Notes under the pieces: model-generated
Seen by the model: only the letters and a program-made list of their open reading frames with translations
What the model was told of the DNA's origin: nothing
The model's database searches: none
Origin: Eubacterium sp. ER2
GTDB taxonomy: Bacteria; Bacillota; Clostridia; Lachnospirales; Lachnospiraceae
Assembly (NCBI RefSeq): GCF_000765215.1
Contig: NZ_JPJE01000019.1
Location: 61,840-125,839, forward strand
Direction: 5' to 3'
DNA: 64,000 nucleotides
Program-made: the position numbers and the translations under genes
In this document: in pieces, positions 1 through 8,467 of the stretch
Layout: each line of letters starts with the position of its first letter
Numbering within the stretch: position 1 is the first letter of the stretch

Positions 1-52
1 GGCCGGCAGATGAGGGCCGGCGCTGCGGGAAGAAAAGGAGATGGACAGGCAT

Positions 53-562
53 ATGAAGAGGAATATGGATTTGGATAAAATACAGGCGCTGAAGGAGAAG
101 ATGGTGGAATTTTACAGGGGATGCCCGGAGCAGATCCAGCATTTCCTGAAGGTGTACGCATTTGCGGAGATGATCGGTGAGGCGGAGGGACTGGATGAAC
201 ACACCTTGTTTCTTTTGAAATCCACGGCTCTTGTGCACGACATAGGCATCCGCCCGGCAAAGGAAAAGTACGGGTACTCCAACGGAAAGCTGCAGGAGCA
301 GGAGGGGCCGGCTGAGGCCGGGAGGCTGCTGGACGAACTGGGCTACGGGGAGGCGGACCGGGAGCGGATCTGCTATCTGGTGGGACATCACCACACCTAC
401 ACAGGGGTGGACGGCGCGGATTACCGGATCCTTCTGGAGGCGGATTTCCTGGTCAACGGCTACGAGGAGAAAATGTCCCGGGAGGCCCTCACACACGGTC
501 TTTCCGCCGTTTTTGAGACGGAGACGGGGAAGAGACTTCTAAAGACTATGTTTGACGTGTAA
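53..562 (+). CDS. HD-domain hydrolase
   Basis: This is a 169-aa soluble protein with the HD phosphohydrolase signature. A metal-binding LVHDIG motif lies at about residues 60-65, with an earlier His near residue 30, a GHHH cluster near 111-114 and an Asp near 131, the order expected for H...HD...H...D metal ligands. Family members hydrolyse phosphate esters or nucleotides, but the substrate cannot be told. The ATG at 53 is chosen because the AAGGAG at 35-40 touches the ATG at 41; an ATG at 65 is also possible. Nothing upstream shows which transcript it belongs to. Confidence 0.8.
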   Translation: MKRNMDLDKIQALKEKMVEFYRGCPEQIQHFLKVYAFAEMIGEAEGLDEHTLFLLKSTALVHDIGIRPAKEKYGYSNGKLQEQEGPAEAGRLLDELGYGEADRERICYLVGHHHTYTGVDGADYRILLEADFLVNGYEEKMSREALTHGLSAVFETETGKRLLKTMFDV

Positions 563-671
563 AATCCATTGCATTTTCTGTGAAAAAATAATATAATTTC
601 CTTATATTTACTACAAAAGACAGACAAAACAGAGGTCTGAAAAGTCATAGAGGCGTAAAGGAGAAAGAGCG

Positions 672-1601
672 ATGAAAAAAAGAGTAGTAGTTGCATTAGG
701 ACACAGAGCGCTGGGGATCACGCTGCCGGAGCAGAAGGAGGCCGTGAGGAGGACGGCGGTATCCATCGCGGATCTGATCGAGGAGGGATACCAGGTAGCC
801 ATCACCCACAGCAACGCACCCCAGGTGGGGATGATCCACACAGCTATGAATGAGTTTGGGAAGGTGCACCAGGATTACACGCCGGCTCCCATGTCTGTGT
901 GCTCAGCCATGAGCCAGGGGTATATCGGATATGACCTTCAGAACGCGATCCGGGAGGCGCTCCTGAACAGGGGCATTTACCGTACCGTCAGCACCATACT
1001 GACGCAGGTGACAGTAGATCCCTACGACGAGGCCTTCTACACGCCCACCAAGGTGCTGGGCCGCTACATGACAGCCGAGGAGGCGAACGAGGAGCGCAAG
1101 AAGGGGAACTATGTGATCGAGGAGCCGGGAAAGGGCTTCCGCCGCGTAGTCTCTGCCCCCAACCCGGTGAGCATTGTGGAGATCGACGCCATCAAGGCGT
1201 TGATAGGCGCGGATCAGGTAGTCATTGCCTGCGGAGGCGGCGGCATCCCTGTCATGGAGCAGGATCACCGCCTGAAGGGCGCCAGCGCGGTCATTGAGAA
1301 GGACCTGACAGCCGGAAAGATGGCAGAGGAGATCGACGCGGACGAGCTGATCATCCTGACAAGCGTGGAGAAGGTGCGCATCAACATGAACACCCCTCAG
1401 GAGTCCGAGCTGGGAGAGATCTCCCTTGCTGAGGCCAAGCAGTACATGGAGGAGGGGCACTTCGGCGTGTACAACATGCTTCCCAAGTTCAAGGCCTCAG
1501 TGGAGTTCATTGAGAAGAGAGAGGGGAGAAGCGCCCTCATCACTTCCTTTGACAAGCTGAAGGACGGACTCAAGGGAAAGACCGGCACAATCATCCGGTA
1601 A
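672..1601 (+). CDS. arcC: carbamate kinase-like amino-acid kinase, divergent loops
   Basis: The 309-aa length and overall pattern match carbamate kinase (carbamoyl phosphate + ADP to ATP + carbamate). Landmarks are LTQVTVDPYDEAF, ACGGGGIPV and a C-terminal MLPK segment. Two phosphate-binding loops differ from the classical form: the GGNA loop reads GHRA at about residue 11, and HGNGPQVG reads HSNAPQVG near residue 46. This looks like a distinct subfamily; some clostridial homologues sit in purine or carbamoyl degradation clusters, but no such partner is adjacent here. The gene stands alone, with an AAGGAG site and its own terminator. Confidence 0.8.
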   Translation: MKKRVVVALGHRALGITLPEQKEAVRRTAVSIADLIEEGYQVAITHSNAPQVGMIHTAMNEFGKVHQDYTPAPMSVCSAMSQGYIGYDLQNAIREALLNRGIYRTVSTILTQVTVDPYDEAFYTPTKVLGRYMTAEEANEERKKGNYVIEEPGKGFRRVVSAPNPVSIVEIDAIKALIGADQVVIACGGGGIPVMEQDHRLKGASAVIEKDLTAGKMAEEIDADELIILTSVEKVRINMNTPQESELGEISLAEAKQYMEEGHFGVYNMLPKFKASVEFIEKREGRSALITSFDKLKDGLKGKTGTIIR

Positions 1602-1627
1602 GAAAAAAGCAGTATATCGATCTATTG

Positions 1628-1663
1628 ATCCCGGCCGCGCAAGAACCGCGGCCGGGATTTTTC
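1628..1663 (+). terminator. rho-independent terminator of the carbamate kinase gene
   Basis: A perfect 12-bp stem (1628-1639 with 1647-1658) closes a 7-nt loop and is followed by a T run. Confidence 0.93.
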
Positions 1664-1694
1664 TATGCAAGAAGTGTGTTAAAAATGTAACAGG

Positions 1695-1725
1695 AGACGT
1701 AACACTTTTTAAAAGTATTACGTCT
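1695..1725. repeat. AT-centred palindrome, copy 1
   Basis: Two 15-nt arms around a single central base pair with one mismatch. The outer half-site is AGACGTAA and the core is ACTTTT/AAAAGT. A longer, perfect copy lies at 52744-52790. It sits between the arcC terminator and the promoter of the XRE gene, so it may be a dispersed repeat or a binding site. Confidence 0.85.
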
Positions 1726-1749
1726 GAAATGAACAATTGTAAAACACAC

Positions 1750-1800
1750 TTGACATTTCATGTAAAGCCAACTATACTGAAAATGTAAAGTAAACTATAC
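1750..1800 (+). promoter_or_regulatory. sigma-A promoter with duplicated operator before the XRE/membrane pair
   Basis: TTGACA at 1750-1755 and TATACT at 1773-1778 are separated by 17 bp. A repeat of the form TGTAAAG-NN-AACTATAC occurs at 1761-1777, covering the -10 element, and again at 1784-1800, around the start of transcription. Each copy is itself an imperfect inverted repeat (GTAAAGT/ACTATAC). The position suggests autorepression by the XRE protein encoded next; that is inference. Confidence 0.8.
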
Positions 1801-1824
1801 GATTGTGAAGGGGATGTCGAGCCT

Positions 1825-2037
1825 ATGAAGACCCGGATTCAGGAGCTGCGCAGGAAATACAAGCTCTCCCAAGAGGAGCTTGCCCTGGCGGTGGGGGTCA
1901 CCCGGCAGACGATCATTTCGCTGGAGAAGGAGAAGTACACGGCTTCCCTTGTGCTGGCCCACAAGATCGCCAGATATTTCGGGGTGACCATTGAGGATGT
2001 ATTTGATTTTTCAGAAGTGGACGAGGAGGAGATGTGA
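1825..2037 (+). CDS. small XRE-family transcriptional regulator
   Basis: The 70-aa protein is almost only a Cro/CI-type helix-turn-helix: [22 protein letters not shown] covers the HTH at about residues 13-34, followed by the usual [10 protein letters not shown] tail. Such minimal regulators usually repress their own promoter and a neighbouring membrane protein gene. The following membrane protein begins one base after this stop codon, so the two are translationally coupled. A weak AAGGGG sits 11 nt before the ATG. Confidence 0.88.
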   Translation: MKTRIQELRRKYKLSQEELALAVGVTRQTIISLEKEKYTASLVLAHKIARYFGVTIEDVFDFSEVDEEEM

Positions 2038-2038
2038 G

Positions 2039-2488
2039 ATGAAGGAGTACAGAGCAAAGCTGAAGAGACAGATCATCTGGATGATCGTCGGTATCATTTT
2101 TTCCTGCATGATCATTGTGATCTGCTGCGTCAGCGCCATGCGGCTGGGGGCGGATGAGCATGAGGCCAGCTTTATGAGAGGATTTCAGAGCGGCCTGTTC
2201 CTGGCCTGGGCGACCATCGCGGTCTACGGGATCGTGGTGAATGTCCGGGCGCTGCGGGATGAGAAGCGGCTGCGGGCGCTCTACATCAAGGAGCACGACG
2301 AGCGGCTGCAGGCCATCCAGAGGGAGTCGGGCCGGGCAGCCTACTGCATCAGCCTGTTCGGACTTCTGACAGCGGCCATTGCGGCGGGATTTTTCAGCAT
2401 GACTGTGTTCGCGGTGCTGATCGGAGCTGTGCTCTTTGTGAGCCTGGTGGGCCTGGGTGCGAAAATCTGGTTCCACAGGACGATGTGA
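2039..2488 (+). CDS. four-helix membrane protein partnered with XRE regulator
   Basis: The 149-aa protein has hydrophobic segments at about residues 11-31, 50-68, 100-117 and 119-140, with a charged loop between helices 2 and 3. No enzymatic motif is visible. The ATG at 2039 follows the regulator's stop codon immediately and uses the GAGGAGGA inside the regulator gene as its ribosome site. XRE plus small membrane protein pairs are common in Firmicutes, but their role is mostly unknown. The product may transmit a membrane signal to the regulator; this is speculation. Confidence 0.75.
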   Translation: MKEYRAKLKRQIIWMIVGIIFSCMIIVICCVSAMRLGADEHEASFMRGFQSGLFLAWATIAVYGIVVNVRALRDEKRLRALYIKEHDERLQAIQRESGRAAYCISLFGLLTAAIAAGFFSMTVFAVLIGAVLFVSLVGLGAKIWFHRTM

Positions 2489-2542
2489 TGCAGCCCTGTG
2501 TCATACGGGCCTGGAAATTGTGTAAAATTTAGGGAAAAAGTG

Positions 2543-2571
2543 TTGACAAATTTTCGGAAGATGTATATTAT
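2543..2571 (+). promoter_or_regulatory. sigma-A promoter of the natAB-like operon
   Basis: TTGACA at 2543-2548 is followed after 17 bp by TATTAT at 2566-2571. A leader of about 85 nt precedes the ABC ATPase gene. Confidence 0.75.
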
Positions 2572-2660
2572 TGTACTAAATTAATAATACAGACGTCTGA
2601 GGAAATAGAATTGAAAAATAAGGAAGATCATCCCATGAGGGGAGAAAGGAAACAGAGGCT

Positions 2661-3434
2661 ATGATTGAGATCAGAGACCTGACCAAGGTGTACAGACTGA
2701 ACAAAAAACAGATGGCTGAGTCCCACACGAAAAATCCGAAGAAGACGGCTGTGGACCACCTGAGCCTGACGGCGAAAAAGGGGGAGATCTACGGACTTCT
2801 TGGGCCAAACGGGGCAGGGAAGACCACCACTTTGCGGTGCGTTTCCACCATTATAAAGCCTACCGGCGGCGAGATCTACGTGGACGGCCACGAGGTGCAA
2901 AGGGAGCCGGAGGCGGTCCGCAACTGCATCGGATTTCTCACAAGCGATATCAAGCTGGACGACCAGTTTGACGCGGATTACATGTTCCGCTTCTTCGGCC
3001 GTCTCCACAAGGTGCCTGAGGAGAAGCTCAGGAAGCGCAGGGAGGAGCTGTTTGACTATTTTGGCATCAGCGAGTTCGCCCACAAGAAGATCAAGGAGCT
3101 GTCTACAGGTATGAAGCAGAAGGCGGCTATCGCGGTCAGCCTTGTGCACGACCCGGATATCGTCATCTTTGACGAGCCCACCAACGGGCTGGATATCATC
3201 ACTGCGAGAAATGTGACGGACTATCTGAAAAAGCTTCGGGACGAGGGCAAGCTGGTCATCGTTTCCACCCACATCATGTCCGAGGCGCAGAAGCTCTGCG
3301 ACCGCATCGGCATCATTATCGACGGGCAGAAGGTGGCAGAGGGCACCCTGGATGAGCTGCTCACGCAGACATGCACGAACGACCTGGAGGATGCGTTCTT
3401 CCAGCTCTACTCGGCCAGAAAGGGGGAGAGGTAG
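2661..3434 (+). CDS. natA: ABC transporter ATP-binding protein, NatA type
   Basis: A 257-aa ATPase with Walker [10 protein letters not shown] (about residues 50-58), signature LSTGMKQK, Walker [13 protein letters not shown] and switch-region His in STHIMSE. The best match by layout is the NatA family of ABC-2 exporters (Na+ or drug efflux). The next gene, an ABC-2 permease, starts directly after this stop codon, so the two form one transporter. An insertion at residues 13-28 before the Walker A, rich in Lys, is typical of this subgroup. Confidence 0.9.
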   Translation: MIEIRDLTKVYRLNKKQMAESHTKNPKKTAVDHLSLTAKKGEIYGLLGPNGAGKTTTLRCVSTIIKPTGGEIYVDGHEVQREPEAVRNCIGFLTSDIKLDDQFDADYMFRFFGRLHKVPEEKLRKRREELFDYFGISEFAHKKIKELSTGMKQKAAIAVSLVHDPDIVIFDEPTNGLDIITARNVTDYLKKLRDEGKLVIVSTHIMSEAQKLCDRIGIIIDGQKVAEGTLDELLTQTCTNDLEDAFFQLYSARKGER

Positions 3435-4652
3435 ATGTTAAACGGTATTAAACAGATATTTGGAAAAGAGATGGCCAGGATATTGAAGGACAAAAAGATG
3501 GTTTTCTCCGTCTTTTTTCTCCCGGTCATCATCATGGTAGCCCTGCTCACCATCATCAACAGCCTGGCGGGACAGATGCAGTCAGATATAGAGGATCACA
3601 AGTCCATTGTCTGGATGCAGAACGAGCCGGAGAGCTTTGAGGCCTTTCTCTCCTCCGCGGGGATGGAGTACAGTGTCAGGACAGTGGACTCTGACAGCGA
3701 CCGGGCGGAGGCGGAGGATCAGATCCTGAACGGGAAGGCGGACCTTCTCATAGAGTTCCCGGAAAATTTTGATCAGCTGGTCGCCGGCTTCCAGGAGGGA
3801 GACCCGGTCCCACAGGTCAAGACCCACTATAATCCCTCTGAGGATTACTCCGCTCAGGCATATCAGGAGATTTCCGTGGGTGTGCTGGAGTCCTATCGCC
3901 AGACCCTGCTGGCAGGGCGGGTGGGAAACCCGGACGCCATCACTGTATTTACCGTCAATTCGGACAATGACGATATGGTGATCCAGGACGACGAGAAGGC
4001 CAGCGGCCGGGCCCTGGGCATGATGCTTCCCTATTTCATCACGATCCTTCTCTTTGCCGGAGCCATGGGAATCGGCACTGACATGATCGCCGGGGAGAAG
4101 GAGAGGGGAACCATGGCCAGCCTTCTGGTGGCGCCTGTAAAGCGATCCTCCATTGTCCTTGGAAAGGTGTTCGCCCTGATGGCGGTATCGGGAATTTCCT
4201 CCCTCATCTACGTGGCAGGTATGGTGGTGTGCACGCCCTTTATGATGGACTCCATGACTGGTATGGACGAGGCCCTCAACCTGAACCTGGGAGCGGACCA
4301 GATCATCATGATGGGACTTCTCCTCATTGCCATCGCCTTCCTGTACTCCGCCGTTGTGGCGCTGATCTCCGTCTTCGCGAAGACGACGAAGGAGGCCAGC
4401 AGCTATATCATGCCGGTGTACATGGTGGTTCTGGTTGTGGGACTTCTGACCATGTTCCGCATGGGAGACGGAGGACGCTGGGATTTTTATATTCCATTCT
4501 ACAACAGCGCCGTTGCCCTCCAGTTGATACTGAGCCATGAACTGACTATGTCCCAGTACCTGATCACTCTGGTGGAGACCCTTGCGCTGGGCGGTATCCT
4601 GACCGTGCTCATTGCCAGAGCCTTCAACAACGAGAAGGTCATGGCGCTGTAG
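3435..4652 (+). CDS. natB: ABC-2 type permease, NatB type
   Basis: A 405-aa membrane protein with one N-terminal transmembrane helix (about residues 23-45), a large extracytoplasmic domain of about 150 residues, and five or six C-terminal helices from about residue 195 on. The short motif GEKERGTMASLLVAPV after the second helix is the conserved ABC-2/NatB coupling segment. The gene abuts natA with no gap and its ribosome site lies inside natA. Transport substrate is not determined; Na+ or peptide/drug export is known for relatives. Confidence 0.88.
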   Translation: MLNGIKQIFGKEMARILKDKKMVFSVFFLPVIIMVALLTIINSLAGQMQSDIEDHKSIVWMQNEPESFEAFLSSAGMEYSVRTVDSDSDRAEAEDQILNGKADLLIEFPENFDQLVAGFQEGDPVPQVKTHYNPSEDYSAQAYQEISVGVLESYRQTLLAGRVGNPDAITVFTVNSDNDDMVIQDDEKASGRALGMMLPYFITILLFAGAMGIGTDMIAGEKERGTMASLLVAPVKRSSIVLGKVFALMAVSGISSLIYVAGMVVCTPFMMDSMTGMDEALNLNLGADQIIMMGLLLIAIAFLYSAVVALISVFAKTTKEASSYIMPVYMVVLVVGLLTMFRMGDGGRWDFYIPFYNSAVALQLILSHELTMSQYLITLVETLALGGILTVLIARAFNNEKVMAL

Positions 4653-4756
4653 GCAGGAAAGCGGAATAAAAGAACAAAAAGTCAGGACAGGATAAAGAGC
4701 CTTGTGCCCTCACCGTCCCTTTTCCATCAGCATATGATGAAAGGGGAGGTGACAGC

Positions 4757-5011
4757 ATGAGGCTCTGTGATTTTCAGCAGAAGGAAGTGATCAATGCCTG
4801 CGACTGCCGGAAGCTGGGGTATGTGGCGGACCTGGTCTTTGACGAGTGTACAGGCTGCATTGAGTCGGTGATCGTGCCAAGAGGAGGATTTCTGTGCGGC
4901 TGGTTCGGGGATACCGGGGAGTACGTCATCCCCTTTGACTGTATCAGGAAAATCGGCCCGGATATCATCCTTGTGGAGATCCACGAAGAAAAAAGGCACA
5001 GGTCGAAGTAA
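4757..5011 (+). CDS. ylmC: YlmC/YmxH family PRC-barrel sporulation protein
   Basis: An 84-aa protein with the YlmC/YmxH pattern: MRLCDFQQKEVINACDCRKLGY at the start, then GYVADLVFDECTGCIESVIV and a final IPFDCIRKIGPDIILV. It is a PRC-barrel fold, about the normal family length. Genes of this family are common in spore formers and often lie beside nrdR, as here. The function is poorly understood. A strong GGGGAGGTGACAGC site precedes the ATG. Confidence 0.88.
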   Translation: MRLCDFQQKEVINACDCRKLGYVADLVFDECTGCIESVIVPRGGFLCGWFGDTGEYVIPFDCIRKIGPDIILVEIHEEKRHRSK

Positions 5012-5015
5012 TAAA

Positions 5016-5045
5016 TTGACAAGTCCGGCCGGCGGGATATATACT
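5016..5045 (+). promoter_or_regulatory. promoter upstream of nrdR
   Basis: TTGACA at 5016-5021 and TATACT at 5040-5045 with an 18-bp spacer. It begins just after the ylmC stop codon, so nrdR has its own promoter. Confidence 0.75.
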
Positions 5046-5079
5046 TGTCTTAATATTTGAGAAAGGACGGAAGACCAAG

Positions 5080-5541
5080 ATGAAATGCCCATATTGCAAC
5101 CATCCGGATACGAGAGTCATCGACTCCAGACCGGCAGACGACGGTAATTCCATCCGCAGAAGGCGCTCCTGCGATGTATGCGGAAAGCGGTTTACCACCT
5201 ATGAAAAAGTAGAGACTATCCCGCTGATCATTATAAAGAAGGACAACAACAGGGAGCAGTACAACCGCGGAAAGATCGAGACGGGCATCCTGCGGGCCTG
5301 CTACAAGAGGCCAGTGTCCGCAGCTGAGATACAGAAGTGCATCGACAGGGTGGAGACAAAGATATTCAGTCTGGAGGAGAAGGAGATCCCCAGCAGCGCT
5401 ATCGGCGAGATCGTCATGGATGAGCTGAAGAAGCTGGATGAGGTGGCCTACGTCCGTTTCGCTTCGGTGTACAGGGAATTTAAGGATGTAAACACATTTA
5501 TGGACGAGATTAAGAAAATACTGGACAGAGGAAATGCGTAA
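5080..5541 (+). CDS. nrdR: transcriptional repressor NrdR
   Basis: The 153-aa protein starts with MKCPYC, a zinc ribbon made by CPYC near residue 3 and CDVCGKRF near residue 31, followed by an ATP-cone domain (residues about 49-139). NrdR represses ribonucleotide reductase genes in response to bound dATP/ATP by binding NrdR boxes. Length and both domains are complete. No ribonucleotide reductase gene is in the window, so it acts on distant targets. Confidence 0.96.
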   Translation: MKCPYCNHPDTRVIDSRPADDGNSIRRRRSCDVCGKRFTTYEKVETIPLIIIKKDNNREQYNRGKIETGILRACYKRPVSAAEIQKCIDRVETKIFSLEEKEIPSSAIGEIVMDELKKLDEVAYVRFASVYREFKDVNTFMDEIKKILDRGNA

Positions 5542-6784
5542 AACAATGGATTATCAGCGGATTTTGGAAGGCATACTGGACATTGGAGAGGCCATGCTCT
5601 GCAGCGGAGCGGAAAATTTCAGACTGGACGACACCATGTACCGGATGTGCAAAAGCTACGGCTTCAAGAGGTACGATGTGTTTGTCATCCCCAGCAACAT
5701 CCAGATTACAGTGGAGACGCCGGAGGGGGAGATCCTCACCCAGATCCGGCACATCGAGTCCACGGGCATCAACTATGACCGGCTGGACTACATGAACAAT
5801 CTGGCCAGATACGTGTGCGCCCACACGCCGGACGCGGATGAGCTGCACAGGAGGTATGTGGAGGTCATGAACCGGAAGGAGCAGCCGCTTTGGATCACCT
5901 ACCTGGCGGGAGTCATGGGCGGCACCGGGTTCGCCGTCTTCTTTGGATGCGGGCTGACGGACGCGGTAGTGGCAGTGCTTGTGTCCCTCATGATCGTGTT
6001 TGTGGGAAACTGGCTTGGAAAGCGGGAGGACAATCTCCTGATATACAACTTAATCCTGGCCTTTCTGTCGGAGACGGTGATCATCGGCATGGATTTCCTG
6101 GGGATCGGCACCCACCCGGACCGGATCATGATCGGCATTGTCATGCTGCTCATCAGTGCCCTGAGCACCACGAACGGGATCCGGGAGATCCTGCAGAGAG
6201 ATTTTCTCTCCGGTCTTATCAATATCATGAACTCTGTCCTGGGAGCGGCGGGCATTGCCTTTGGCATCGCCATCGCCATGCAGCTTCTTGGGGAGGGCGC
6301 CTACGACGGCTTCACGCTGAACCACAGCGTGCCCATCCAGCTTATCTCCTGTACCGTAGCCTGCGTGGGATTTGCCATGTGGTTCAAGATCCAGGGGAAG
6401 CAGGTGCTCTTTTCCGGCATCGGTGCTTTTTTCACCTGGGCTATCTACTGCCTGGTGTATGCGGTCTGGCCCAGCAACTTTGTGGCCACTATGGCAGGAG
6501 CTGTCTTTGTAGCGGCGTTTGCCTTCATCATGGCCAGGGTCAACAAGGCGCCGGCGACTATTTTCCTGACTGCGTCAGCCTTTCCGCTCATTCCCGGACC
6601 GAATCTCTACTATATGATGTACGGCTGGGTGAGCGGCGACAGTGTCCTGGCAAGCCAGGAGACAAGCGTGCTGCTTGAGACCTGCCTTGGCATTGCCCTG
6701 GGTTTCCTGATCGTGGACGTGGTGTCCAGGTGTGTCCTTTACGCGGTGAAGCGAGAGGGCTTCCGGGGAGAAAATATCATCTGA
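5534..6784 (+). CDS. ThrE-type threonine/serine exporter family membrane protein
   Basis: The 416-aa protein fuses the two parts of the ThrE family that are separate in many Firmicutes: an N-terminal DUF1212-like region (residues about 10-255, with the conserved CSGAENFRLDDT near residue 19) and a C-terminal DUF3815-like region. Nine to ten helices begin near residue 118. The family exports threonine and serine in actinobacteria; the substrate here is not proven. The gene overlaps nrdR by 8 nt if the ATG at 5534 is used; an ATG at 5546 is a possible alternative. Confidence 0.85.
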   Translation: MRKTMDYQRILEGILDIGEAMLCSGAENFRLDDTMYRMCKSYGFKRYDVFVIPSNIQITVETPEGEILTQIRHIESTGINYDRLDYMNNLARYVCAHTPDADELHRRYVEVMNRKEQPLWITYLAGVMGGTGFAVFFGCGLTDAVVAVLVSLMIVFVGNWLGKREDNLLIYNLILAFLSETVIIGMDFLGIGTHPDRIMIGIVMLLISALSTTNGIREILQRDFLSGLINIMNSVLGAAGIAFGIAIAMQLLGEGAYDGFTLNHSVPIQLISCTVACVGFAMWFKIQGKQVLFSGIGAFFTWAIYCLVYAVWPSNFVATMAGAVFVAAFAFIMARVNKAPATIFLTASAFPLIPGPNLYYMMYGWVSGDSVLASQETSVLLETCLGIALGFLIVDVVSRCVLYAVKREGFRGENII

Positions 6785-6800
6785 CCCGGTGAGAAATAAA

Positions 6801-6829
6801 TTGCGCATCCTACTGGAAAGTGCTATGAT
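6801..6829 (+). promoter_or_regulatory. extended -10 promoter candidate before truA
   Basis: TTGCGC and TATGAT (preceded by TGC) are 17 bp apart. The predicted start falls inside the hairpin at 6832-6858, so this may only be fortuitous or may make truncated transcripts. Confidence 0.45.
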
Positions 6830-6831
6830 AA

Positions 6832-6862
6832 AAGAGGAAGCATATACAGCTTCTTCTTTTTT
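6832..6862 (+). terminator. rho-independent terminator after the thrE-like gene
   Basis: AAGAGGAAGC pairs with GCTTCTTCTT (one G-U) across a 7-nt loop, followed by a T run. Confidence 0.82.
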
Positions 6863-6911
6863 GATATGCAAATTTATTTTCAAGTTTTACAGATAGATCG
6901 GGTGTGTGTAT

Positions 6912-7646
6912 ATGAGAAACTATAAATTGACCATTGCCTATGACGGAAGCCGCTACCAGGGGTGGCAGCGGCAGGCCACGACGGACAATACGATCCAGTA
7001 TATTATAGAGTGGAGCCTTGGAAGAATTGTGGGCTACCGGGTGCAGGTGGACGGCTCCGGACGGACGGACAGCGGCGTCCACGCCAGAGGGCAAGTGGCC
7101 AGCGTGAAGCTGTCCGGCCTCTACGACCCGGAGGAGCTGAAGGCTGCGCTAAACCGCTACCTCCCGGAGGATATCCGCATTCTCAAGGTGGAGCTGGTAA
7201 AGAATAATTTTCATGCGAGAAAAAGCGCCAAGGGAAAGAAATACGAGTACTATATAGACTGCAGGGAGAAGCCGGATGTGTTTTCCCGGCGCTACTGCTA
7301 CCACTATCCGGAGAAGCTGGATATAGAGGCCATGCGGGATGCGGTGAAATACCTCATCGGCGTCAAGAATTTTGCCAGCTTCACGGACAACAAAGAGACA
7401 AACGATACAGTCCGCAGGATCTACAATATCAAGATCGTGCGTTCCGGGGAGAAGGTCAGGATCACCTACTACGGGTCCGGCTTCCTCTACCACATGGTCC
7501 GCATCCTGACAGGGACTCTGATCGAGATCGGGACAGGCAGGCGGGACGCCAGCAAGCTGCCGGTGGTCATCGCAGCGGAGGACCGCAGCCTGGCGGGATT
7601 TCTGGCGCCGGCCAGAGGGCTGTTCCTGCGGAAAGTGTATTATTAG
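6912..7646 (+). CDS. truA: tRNA pseudouridine(38-40) synthase TruA
   Basis: The 244-aa enzyme converts U38-U40 in the tRNA anticodon stem to pseudouridine. The catalytic Asp is in GSGRTDSGVHA at about residues 49-59, the YDGSRYQGWQRQ motif lies near the N-terminus, and GSGFLYHMVR near residue 195 is the conserved late motif. Complete length. The ATG at 6912 is preferred over a GTG at 6906. It begins a short unidirectional group with xth and an isochorismatase gene. Confidence 0.95.
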   Translation: MRNYKLTIAYDGSRYQGWQRQATTDNTIQYIIEWSLGRIVGYRVQVDGSGRTDSGVHARGQVASVKLSGLYDPEELKAALNRYLPEDIRILKVELVKNNFHARKSAKGKKYEYYIDCREKPDVFSRRYCYHYPEKLDIEAMRDAVKYLIGVKNFASFTDNKETNDTVRRIYNIKIVRSGEKVRITYYGSGFLYHMVRILTGTLIEIGTGRRDASKLPVVIAAEDRSLAGFLAPARGLFLRKVYY

Positions 7647-7667
7647 ACGACAAGGAGAACAGAGCAT

Positions 7668-8420
7668 ATGAAATTCATTTCCTGGAATGTGAACGGCCTG
7701 CGGGCCTGTGTGCAGAAGGGCTTTACAGACTTTTTCAAAGAGGTGGATGCGGATATTTTCTGCATCCAGGAGACAAAGCTGCAGGAGGGGCAGATCGACC
7801 TGGAGACGCCGGGCTACCATCAGTACTGGAACTATGCGGTGAAAAAGGGCTACTCCGGCACGGCTGTGTTTACAAAGGAGGAGCCTCTTAGCGTGTCCTG
7901 CGGCATCGGTATGGAGGAGCACGACCAGGAGGGGCGGGTCATCACCCTGGAGTACCCGGAATTTTACTTTGTCACTGTGTACACGCCCAACTCCCAGAAC
8001 GAGCTGGCCAGGCTTTCCTACCGGATGCAGTGGGAGAGCGATTTCCTGGCCTACCTTAAGAGGCTGGAGGAGAAAAAGCCGGTGATCTTCTGCGGGGACC
8101 TGAATGTGGCCCACAGGGAGATCGACCTGAAAAATCCCAAGACGAACAGAAAGAACGCGGGATTTACAGACGAGGAGAGACAGAAATTTACGGAGCTTCT
8201 GGAGGCTGGGTTTATCGACACCTTCCGGTACTTCTACCCCGACAGGGAGGGGATTTATTCCTGGTGGTCCTACCGGTTCAAGGCCAGGGAGAAGAACGCA
8301 GGGTGGCGTATCGACTATTTCTGTGTGTCCAGATGTCTGGAGGACAGGCTGGAGGACGCCAAAATACTGACCGATGTGATGGGATCCGACCACTGTCCCG
8401 TGGAGCTGGATCTGAAATAG
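7668..8420 (+). CDS. xth: exodeoxyribonuclease III
   Basis: A 250-aa AP endonuclease/3'-5' exonuclease of the ExoIII family used in base excision repair. Active-site landmarks are SWNVNGLRA at the start, CIQETKLQ (metal-binding Glu, about residue 34), GDLNVAH (about residues 143-149) and the final SDHCPV. Complete length. It lies 21 nt after truA behind an AAGGAG site, so they are probably co-transcribed. Confidence 0.96.
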   Translation: MKFISWNVNGLRACVQKGFTDFFKEVDADIFCIQETKLQEGQIDLETPGYHQYWNYAVKKGYSGTAVFTKEEPLSVSCGIGMEEHDQEGRVITLEYPEFYFVTVYTPNSQNELARLSYRMQWESDFLAYLKRLEEKKPVIFCGDLNVAHREIDLKNPKTNRKNAGFTDEERQKFTELLEAGFIDTFRYFYPDREGIYSWWSYRFKAREKNAGWRIDYFCVSRCLEDRLEDAKILTDVMGSDHCPVELDLK

Positions 8421-8467
8421 CAGGGAAAAGAGAGAAAAAGAAAAGTAAGGGAAAGAGGCGGGCGAAT

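Noticed and set aside
3582..4538. 318-codon minus-strand frame opposite natB
   Set aside because: Antisense of an obvious permease; His-rich shadow text.
7149..8393. 414-codon minus-strand frame over truA and xth
   Set aside because: Covers two clear genes in antisense; not credible.
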